From Corallochytrium limacisporum (taxonomy: Eukaryota; Opisthokonta), in NCBI GenBank assembly GCA_002811645.1, contig PDIP01000073.1:218763-252506 (forward strand): a DNA stretch of 33,744 nt, written 5' to 3'. Below, in pieces: positions 27,598 through 33,744 of this stretch. The notes beneath the pieces were generated by a model, which was not told the origin of the DNA, did no database searches, and worked only from the letters and a program-made list of their open reading frames with translations. Each line of letters starts with the position of its first letter. The stretch's first letter is position 1. A program made the position numbers and the translations under genes.

Positions 27598-28146
27598 TTA
27601 GGAGAACATAGCCCGCCGTGTTGCATCCTCCAGGTAGTCTTCGATTTGTTTTGCGAAATCTGAGGGAGGGGTGTCACCCTGCGACTTTAGCTGACGATAT
27701 GCCAAGTGGACAGCGATTCGGTCATCCTGACGCATTAGCATCTCGAAGAGACCACGGTAGAAATCCATGCTTGGCCTCTCACCACGCTCTGCAAGGACCA
27801 GCATCCTGCGGAGCCATTTCTGACGCTCCATAGCCTGGTCTTCGGGGAAAATATCGACGTAGTCGGCGTTATCTAGATATGCCTTCCGAACCGGGGGCAG
27901 GACAATGTCCTTCGGCCCGTCGTCAAGGTGAGAAAACTTTTTGTCCCACATGGCTGCCTCTGTCATGTCGGGAGTACCCGTGGACTTGTTCGCCTCCTGA
28001 AGCGACCGAGTGCTGGTGATAAACGTGCGTGACTTCCATGACGATGCTACTAGTGCTGTGTTGTTCTGACGGAGAGTCATGCAGCTGGGGCGGCTGTGGC
28101 GTACAGCCCCACGCAGAGCCTTGCTTGCTAATGCGACACGAAACAT
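27598..28146 (-). CDS. probable mitochondrial protein of unknown function
   Basis: From the ATG at 28146 it is 182 aa; reaching 28152 would need a TTG start. The first 55 residues are rich in Arg, Ser, Ala and Thr with almost no acidic residues, including MFRVALASKALRGAVRHSR and SRTFITSTRS. That is a classic mitochondrial presequence. The remainder is acidic and helical: AAMWDKKFSHLDDGPKDI, DIFPEDQAMERQKWLRRML, then a PPR- or TPR-like stretch (DFYRGLFEMLMRQDDRIAVHLAYRQLK). The length and single small helical domain would fit a mitoribosome subunit or assembly factor, but I recognise no family. The nearby snurportin gene is unrelated. Mitochondrial targeting is likely; function unknown. Confidence 0.7.
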   Translation of the reverse strand: MFRVALASKALRGAVRHSRPSCMTLRQNNTALVASSWKSRTFITSTRSLQEANKSTGTPDMTEAAMWDKKFSHLDDGPKDIVLPPVRKAYLDNADYVDIFPEDQAMERQKWLRRMLVLAERGERPSMDFYRGLFEMLMRQDDRIAVHLAYRQLKSQGDTPPSDFAKQIEDYLEDATRRAMFS

Positions 28147-29468
28147 GATCAAAGAACTGGTGCTTACTAAACGTTTCCCGTGACACCCTTGAATATATCC
28201 AGAAGAGATTCTGTGTTTACCTTGTTTTTGTCTCTCAATTGCTTACCGTGTAAATTGGTAAGCAGCCATATATCGACACAGGCTTGGCAAATTTGTCTAC
28301 TAAGACCGGACTCCTATTATGCTACTCGTTGTCTTGACCTGGCGTGGTTCCGTATTCCCTACACCAGCTACAGAACAAACTGCCCTGGATGCCTATTTAT
28401 ATTGAAGCAGTGCTAGGCGAAAACTGCTCTGTGGTGCATACAAGGCAAGGTCGCTGTCAAGGACAAACAACCTGCTGTTTCCTGAAATAGCAGGAGGATG
28501 TGGCACGACAAAATTGATTCGGTCGTGCAATTATTGCACTTAGAGCACACATACAATTCTGTCTGGGAGCAGCTGCCTTCGCTTCGGACACAGAAATACT
28601 GCGAAACGGTCGCGGAAGTGTGATGGAAAGCAAACTGCCAAAGTGGTCTTAAATGCTCGAAAGAGAAGGGTGTCAGGATGCGAACACAGACCATTCACAG
28701 ACTGATCTCGAGGTTTGCAGGTGTACTCCTCACACTGCATACACATACAGAGAGCCACTCCACGCTCAACACTCCCCAAAATGTCCCATCGCGCGAAGTG
28801 CTAACCGCTACCCATCCGGTCTTTCATGACCACCTTTTCTTTTCCGTGCACTCTTGCTCCCACACACCGAGGTTGTCGCAGGTATACACCGCGATGCCGA
28901 CTGCTGGCGGATCGCAATTCAAAAGCCAACAACTGGTGAAACACAAGGAGGGTGGAAATGAAGTATACAGCTCCATGCAAATGTCAATACGTTTGCTCAT
29001 TCAACCATCCATGTGCGACCCTTCCCGTTTTCGCGTGGTGGGGTTTGGATGGTTTGTGATATTCACCGAACGGCGGAGGAGGAGCCAGTGGTTGAGACAG
29101 GGGTGAGACACGTACATAGACGACATCGCAACAATACTGAAGACATCAAACCACTCATCGCGGCCATCCATCGTCATCCACAGAACAAGATCAGCTCTAG
29201 GAGAGACAATCGTACAGTAGACGCCCAGACACGGAAGCAAGCGTGTTCGTAGAATCCGTAACCATATGTTTTGTTTGGAGGGAAAAGGACGTGGGGTTGT
29301 TGCTCCCCACTGGCTTTTACTTTGTTGTTAATTTTTTGTTTATGCCAGTTCTCTATACTACAAGTATCAAGACCAGTGCAATGCGGTGGGGATGTTGTGG
29401 CGGAGTTGCCGCCTCGGTGTACTCCAAGTCAACTGACATTTTCCATTGGCTCGTCCGGTTTGGCCAAG

Positions 29469-29482
29469 ATAGTGAATGTACC
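29469..29482 (+). promoter_or_regulatory. TGAATGTA-core element, copy E
   Basis: ATAGTGAATGTACC, 516 bp upstream of the SLC35F-like gene and on its strand, 30 bp before a C-rich block. Confidence 0.35.
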
Positions 29483-29512
29483 GAAATGCTGTCGCGCCTT
29501 CTGCTGGCCTGG

Positions 29513-29539
29513 CCCCCCTCCCCAACCCCTACTCTCCCC
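29513..29539 (-). other. G-quadruplex candidate
   Basis: Plus-strand C runs of 6, 4, 4 and 4 separated by T, AA and TACTCT, so the minus strand has four G runs with loops of 1-6 nt. Confidence 0.6.
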
Positions 29540-29655
29540 TAACGCACTTGTTTTGTGTACGCACCAAGATTGGGAAGCTATAATGATGTTGTTAGGGGTA
29601 CATTGTCATAGGGTAGGAAGGAGAATCCGTCGGGGGAGGGGGTGGGGGGATTTTC

Positions 29656-29677
29656 TGTGTGTGTGTGTGTGTGTGTG
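29656..29677. repeat. (TG)11 microsatellite
   Basis: Eleven TG units, about 320 bp upstream of the SLC35F-like start. Confidence 0.9.
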
Positions 29678-29997
29678 GCGGGTACTGCTTGCACACTGGA
29701 CGAGCCTGGGTGCTCCCCACTCGTGATGAGGGGCACACCGAAAATGCGAGAGCCGCAGGCACTAATGCGCTCAGCCGAGTACGCAATAGGAAGGTAATTT
29801 AAGGTGATAATGTGATTGAATCGAGGGTATTGAAATGGAGCATTTGATCCAATTCGTGCTTTAAAGAAACTAGAACACTGAACAGAAGGGTATGAAGGAG
29901 TGTCTGTGACCATGGAGGTACGTCAATGTAGAGGACGGCTCCACAAGTGAATAGAACTTGTCATAATAGTAGATTAGGTGCATTTAATTAAGACAAT

Positions 29998-31422
29998 ATG
30001 TACGGCACCGCGCAGGCGCGGTACTGCGCGGGAATTTTTTGCTTAATCCTGGTGAACACGCTCTGGGTTTCCTCATCGGAGTTGATGCAGTTCATCTATG
30101 CTGATGACAGCACTAATTTTGCTAAGCCGCTGTTTTTGACATACTACAATACCGCTTGGTTCTTCATCTACATTTGCTATGTAATGGCTCAAGAGAAATG
30201 GCGTCATCAGTTAAAGGACGTCGTGAACCTAAATGGGGTCCGGATCCTGGTCAAATATTTATTTGCACAAGTCCTTCCTTGTGCGGCAGATGTATATGTA
30301 TCTGATCCTTACAACACAGAATATGTCGAAGTAGTCGGAGACAGCACTGATGCAGTGGACCAGAGACTTCTAGGTAGCCAAAACATACCAACTGTGGCAG
30401 ATGAGACACCTGACAATGGAGTACGGGATAGCGTGTCCAGCACCGGCAGCCGCAGGAGTTTCAAGGATCACGACCCTGATTCCCCGGTGCCAAAGTTTTC
30501 CATGTTGGAGCATGCTGTGGTAGGCCTGCGCTTTTGTTTGATTTGGTTCACTGCGAACTTTATGTTCAATCTCAGCTTGGTTACAACCTCTGTGGCTTCC
30601 AACACGGTGATCAGTGCCACATCCTCGGCGTGGACCCTAATGCTGGGTGCCGTTGTGTTGCGAGGTCCAGAGGATCGAATTACGTGGCCGAGGCTGTTGG
30701 GTGTGTTACTCACCTTTGTGGGCATCTTTCTGGTTGCCTACAGTGACACAACCAAAACCACCGGGGACGGAAATGATCAGCATGAGAACACAAGGTCATT
30801 GGGAGGAGATCTGGCGGCACTCTTTGCGGCCATTCTGTATGCGTGTTACCTTGTCTACCTCAAGTACAACGTTCCAGACGAGAATCAACTCGACACATTC
30901 GTATTCTTTAGCTGGGTCGGTTTCTTTGATATTGTGCTGATATCGCCAGTGCTGCTTTTGGCTCACTTGACCGGCCTGGAGACATTTGAGATCCCGTCCG
31001 CTACTACTTTGGGATTCCTTACGCTGAATGCATTTCTGGGTACTGTGGTAGGCGATCTCTTGTGGTTGTACAGCATGTTGCTGACATCGCCGTTCATTGC
31101 TACCGTTGGGCTATCTATTTCGATCCCTGAAGGCATTTTGGGAGACATTTTACTAGGCAAGGCGAAGCCAACGGTGCTGTTTATATTCGGAACCATCTTT
31201 ATTGTGGTGGCCTTCTTCCTGGTCAACATCCATCACATCCCCGGCTGCATGCCAGATACTAATGAGGATGATGTAGATGAGGAGAACGACAACGGTGGAA
31301 TTGACTACAATGACAATACGGACATTGTCAGTTTTGGCGCGGGAAGGCAAGCCGAAGATATGAGTCTACATTCATGGCACGCGTCCCCCCGGGGAACACC
31401 ACAAACAGGGATGAACACGTAA
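29998..31422 (+). CDS. SLC35F5-like DMT-superfamily transporter
   Basis: Multi-pass solute carrier of the drug/metabolite transporter superfamily, closest in layout to SLC35F5 and yeast Thi74. The substrate is not established for the family. The 474-aa protein has about ten membrane helices in two EamA-like halves. It starts with an uncleaved first helix (AGIFCLILVNTLWVSSSEL) followed by KPLFLTYYNTAWF, as in SLC35F5. The long hydrophilic loop at about 78-170 includes a Ser-rich stretch. The first half closes with FMFNLSLVTTSVASNTVISA, a strong family signature. The second half has ALFAAILYACYLVYLK, FLGTVVGDLLWLYSMLLTSP and the conserved SISIPEGILGD. The acidic C-terminal tail (NEDDVDEENDN) is cytosolic. 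AATAAA lies 25 bp past the stop, and the SR gene is convergent 116 bp away. No intron. Confidence 0.9.
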   Translation: MYGTAQARYCAGIFCLILVNTLWVSSSELMQFIYADDSTNFAKPLFLTYYNTAWFFIYICYVMAQEKWRHQLKDVVNLNGVRILVKYLFAQVLPCAADVYVSDPYNTEYVEVVGDSTDAVDQRLLGSQNIPTVADETPDNGVRDSVSSTGSRRSFKDHDPDSPVPKFSMLEHAVVGLRFCLIWFTANFMFNLSLVTTSVASNTVISATSSAWTLMLGAVVLRGPEDRITWPRLLGVLLTFVGIFLVAYSDTTKTTGDGNDQHENTRSLGGDLAALFAAILYACYLVYLKYNVPDENQLDTFVFFSWVGFFDIVLISPVLLLAHLTGLETFEIPSATTLGFLTLNAFLGTVVGDLLWLYSMLLTSPFIATVGLSISIPEGILGDILLGKAKPTVLFIFGTIFIVVAFFLVNIHHIPGCMPDTNEDDVDEENDNGGIDYNDNTDIVSFGAGRQAEDMSLHSWHASPRGTPQTGMNT

Positions 31423-31446
31423 CGAGAAGATCATGCATATCGTAGG

Positions 31447-31452
31447 AATAAA
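31447..31452 (+). terminator. poly(A) signal AATAAA for the SLC35F-like gene
   Basis: AATAAA 24 bp after the stop, inside the 116-bp convergent spacer. Confidence 0.5.
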
Positions 31453-31538
31453 GCTTGAGCCTTACAGTCTTGTGTTTTGTTAGGATGACGTATTTCTTGG
31501 TATTGTTCTTAGATTGGTACGGAGAGTGGGTAACGATT

Positions 31539-32714
31539 TCACTCGTCACCATCGTCCTCATCCCGCTGAGGCCTTCCACCGTCCATGTGAGCATCATCAT
31601 TGACGGCGTCGGACTTGTCATCGGAAGCTGCGGGAGGGGGGTCTTCTCTCGGAGGAGGTGGCACATCTCCCGGTCCATTGTCAGTGACTCCATTCGCACC
31701 TGTATCTCCGTTGCTGCTTTCGTTATCCCTCATAGGTAGATCGTTGTTGCTATCGTCAGCAGGGCGATCATCTCCGTCTCGATCCTTATTCCTCCGGCGA
31801 TCCCGGCCGCGATTGCGACCGCGGTCCCTTCCACGGTTGCGACCTCCACGGTCATCCCGACGGTCCCTATCGTCGCGACGGTCTCGAGGGCTACGACTGC
31901 GGCTGCGGTCCCTGTCATCATCGCGGTCCCGCGGACTACGACCTCTACGGTCCCGTCTCCGATCTTGCGCCGGGGGACTGACGGATCGGCGATCTTCAGT
32001 CAGCTTTAATCGACGGCCATTGATCTCCATGTCATCAAAGTCACGTACGGCACGCTCCAGATCCTCAGGCCGCTCAAAGTCTACAACACCTTCATTTCGA
32101 CGTGTCCGGTGGGCATCAGCGTATGTCACGGTGCCAGCCTTACGCATTATGTCCTTGAGGTCCTGCCAGCTGACTCGACTACTCAAGTTCTCCACGATCA
32201 GGCGGTAGCGAGTACGACGAGGTGGTCCATATTTGTCCCTCCCACCTCGATCCCTATCTCTGCGGTCCCTGTCGCGATCACGACGGTCTCGGTCTCGGTC
32301 TCGGTCTCGATCTCTGTCACGGCGGTCACGGTCACGGTCACGGTCACGGTCGCGGTCACGGCGGTCGCCGCCGTCGCGGTTCCGCCTCTCGCGCTGAGTA
32401 CCCTTGGCGATCTCAACGCGTATCCGCTGTCCGTCAATTTCCGTGTCATTGGCACCCCGTACAGCACCCTCTGCATCCTGGTTGCTCGAATACTCGATGA
32501 ACCCAAAGCCTCTGCTGTGTACCTTCATGTCCGCAATCTTGCCATACTTTTCGAAAATGCCACGAAGTTCTTCCTCACGCACGGACTTTGAGAGGTTACC
32601 GATATACACCCGAGGTCCGACGGGAAGGGGCGGTCCCGGAGGTGGTGCTCCAGAAGGAGGCGCACCGGTGTCCTTAGGGGCGTCGCCTTTCTGATCCTCA
32701 GCAGTGTCCCCCAT
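31539..32714 (-). CDS. SR-family splicing factor with two RRMs
   Basis: Serine/arginine-rich pre-mRNA splicing regulator, nuclear. From the ATG at 32714 it is 391 aa. A Pro/Gly-rich start leads to RRM1 (about 34-105; [15 protein letters not shown]). A roughly 60-residue linker of alternating Arg-Asp follows (106-169). RRM2 (about 170-243) carries SWQDLKD at 182-188, the hallmark of the second, pseudo-RRM of SRSF1/4/5/6-type proteins. The tail mixes RS, RD and RG dipeptides and ends acidic. An Arg-Asp linker in place of the usual Gly-rich one is uncommon. The frame stays open upstream to an ATG at 32918, but that 68-aa extension is AT-rich, unlike SR N termini. It contains a GTACGT donor and TTTTAAG acceptor (32779-32716), so it is probably leader with a 64-nt intron. 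Confidence 0.9.
   Translation of the reverse strand: MGDTAEDQKGDAPKDTGAPPSGAPPPGPPLPVGPRVYIGNLSKSVREEELRGIFEKYGKIADMKVHSRGFGFIEYSSNQDAEGAVRGANDTEIDGQRIRVEIAKGTQRERRNRDGGDRRDRDRDRDRDRDRRDRDRDRDRDRDRRDRDRDRRDRDRGGRDKYGPPRRTRYRLIVENLSSRVSWQDLKDIMRKAGTVTYADAHRTRRNEGVVDFERPEDLERAVRDFDDMEINGRRLKLTEDRRSVSPPAQDRRRDRRGRSPRDRDDDRDRSRSRSPRDRRDDRDRRDDRGGRNRGRDRGRNRGRDRRRNKDRDGDDRPADDSNNDLPMRDNESSNGDTGANGVTDNGPGDVPPPPREDPPPAASDDKSDAVNDDAHMDGGRPQRDEDDGDE
32285..32366. repeat. hexanucleotide-type repeats encoding the Arg-Asp linker
   Basis: Runs of GGTCTC and then GGTCAC units on the plus strand encode the RD/RDR linker of the SR protein. It is likely to vary in copy number. Confidence 0.75.
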
Positions 32715-32959
32715 TCTTAAAATTCCCGCACTTAAATATGTGAGTTTGATTACTTTGTAAAGTACACAAGCTAACGTACCTTTCAAAAAATATTCTGGTC
32801 CTGATCCAAATTTCACTTCATTAACATGCCTTGGTGAATTTTCAAATATCACAGAATTGGACCCTTTGCAAAATTCTATTTCATCGAACTCATTGGTGAT
32901 TTGTAGTGCCTGTAACATCTGAGAAACCTTTGCATCCTTTTCTACATTTTAGCTACAGA

Positions 32960-32996
32960 CTTCTTATGTCAAAAGCCGCTTCTTATGTCAAAAGCC
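32960..32996. repeat. 19-bp tandem direct repeat, two copies
   Basis: CTTCTTATGTCAAAAGCC occurs perfectly at 32960-32977 and again at 32979-32996, separated by one G. It lies about 250 bp upstream of the SR start codon. Confidence 0.9.
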
Positions 32997-33559
32997 AAAA
33001 AAGGTCCCAAGAGAACATAGAAAATTTTTAGAACAAAATTCAAAATGAACTCCAATTCTAAACATGCCCTGTGAAGCTAATAAACCGGACCCGGGTCTGC
33101 CGGCTCTCGTTACTCCCACTGTCTCTCCTCTGACGCTGGACAGTGTGGCTGCCGGAGCGATTTGCTGCTGACTGCTGACCCGGTACTGGCACTGCGCGAG
33201 GCTCCCGAGCAGCGCGAACCTCGAGTGGGAGACTTGCCGGCCCCCCTCCCCCCTTTCCTTACTCCTCCCCCCGGCCGGCCTTCCCACCTGCCCACTTTTC
33301 TCTCGGCCTCAACCAACACCCACGAGCCCCCCCCCCCTTTCGGGCCCGGGAAGCACCAGGCGGTGGCCCCAAACCGAGAGCCGGCGGTTTTTGGGCGAGT
33401 GCGTGGCGGAGAGTTGGCCACAGCCCCAATGTTTGCCCTTCGGCACACTTGGTCTAAGGGGGTCGGGGGTTGCTTTGGTTCTTTCGTGGACGAATTTCTG
33501 TTTTTAAAACTTTTTTGGTCATACGCGGTACACAGGCAATACACCCACGCACACACGCA

Positions 33560-33575
33560 GACACACACACACACA
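33560..33575. repeat. (AC)8 microsatellite
   Basis: Eight AC units flanked by imperfect CGCACAC repeats. Confidence 0.85.
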
Positions 33576-33744
33576 CGCGGAGTCCCCCGCCCTTCGGTCC
33601 CACTCTGGCCTGCTTCCTCATTGTTTTTGTATGGGTCCACGTTTGCAGCGTTGTGTTCTTCTATTTGCGCGGGAAATAAATGGAAGGGGAGGCCGGGGAA
33701 AGGGATTCTCCCCTCCCGCTCCGGGGGGGGGTGGGGGAGTGGGG

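Larger units (their letters stand above)
28147..29997. other. spacer between mitochondrial protein start and SLC35F-like start
   Basis: 1.85 kb between divergent genes. A 142-codon ATG frame at 28678-29106 (+) has mixed composition and no recognised motif, and I leave it uncalled. To the right are one TGAATGTA element, a C-rich quadruplex-type block at 29513, a G-rich stretch near 29632 and (TG)11. The last 200 bases are AT-rich leader. Confidence 0.4.
32715..33744. other. SR gene upstream region with GC-rich island
   Basis: AT-rich leader with a possible 64-nt intron, then a 19-bp tandem repeat. From about 33230 comes a C/G-tract island (CCCCCCGGCCGGCC near 33272, a C13-type run near 33331, G5TCG5TT at 33458), an AC microsatellite and more G runs at the right edge. 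No gene recognised; ORFs are compositional. Confidence 0.45.

Noticed and set aside
31600-32591. Arg/Ser-rich and Val-rich plus-strand ORFs
   Set aside because: Antisense readings of the SR protein repeats.
32715-32918. 68-residue N-terminal extension of the SR protein
   Set aside because: AT-rich, not SR-like, and contains a good donor/acceptor pair; more likely 5' leader.
1-33744. CRISPR arrays, prophage, insertion sequences or retroelement ORFs
   Set aside because: No spaced direct repeats of CRISPR type, no transposase, integrase or reverse transcriptase motif seen in any frame.

Overview
The window comes from a nuclear genome of a unicellular eukaryote. It carries cytosolic RPS18, an SR splicing factor, snurportin, a Golgi SNARE, a RasGEF and a mitochondrial EF-Tu with a targeting presequence. 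Nearly every recognisable gene is one uninterrupted frame, so introns must be rare. AMPK/SNF1, RasGEF, GOSR1-type SNARE, HINT3-like protein, TANGO2, snurportin and an SLC35F-type carrier together suggest an opisthokont, perhaps an intron-poor unicellular relative of animals. That lineage call is an inference of moderate to low confidence. No prokaryotic operon, CRISPR array, insertion sequence or virus was seen.

Layout, left to right: an AMPK/SNF1 catalytic subunit (+); RPS18 (-) divergent from a SETD3/RLSMT-type SET methyltransferase (+); a 2.4-kb spacer with minus-strand coding patches and the best intron in the window; a RasGEF (+) convergent with a HINT3-like protein (-); a GOSR1-type SNARE (+); a spacer with a cysteine-rich minus-strand exon; a TLC-like membrane protein (+) convergent with mitochondrial EF-Tu (-); TANGO2 (-); a nucleolin-like protein (-); a long gene-poor stretch; a secreted double-knottin protein (+); snurportin (+) convergent with a mitochondrial protein of unknown function (-); an SLC35F5-like transporter (+) convergent with an SR splicing factor (-). 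The genes are mostly unrelated housekeeping functions. The one loose theme is RNA metabolism: snurportin, SR protein, nucleolin and RPS18.

Convergent gene ends are tight, about 115-295 bp apart. The 5' sides of genes are long (0.7-2.2 kb) and unusually low in complexity. They hold CT, TG and AC microsatellites, C runs that switch directly to G runs, and telomere-like C4-5A2 blocks able to form G-quadruplexes. A recurrent 14-nt element with core TGAATGTA occurs at least five times, each time upstream of and pointing toward a same-strand gene or candidate gene. This shared promoter-side architecture, the double-knottin protein, the cryptic spliced and cysteine-rich minus-strand genes, and a two-state hairpin near 24.1 kb are the most interesting parts. 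No novel multi-gene system is evident.
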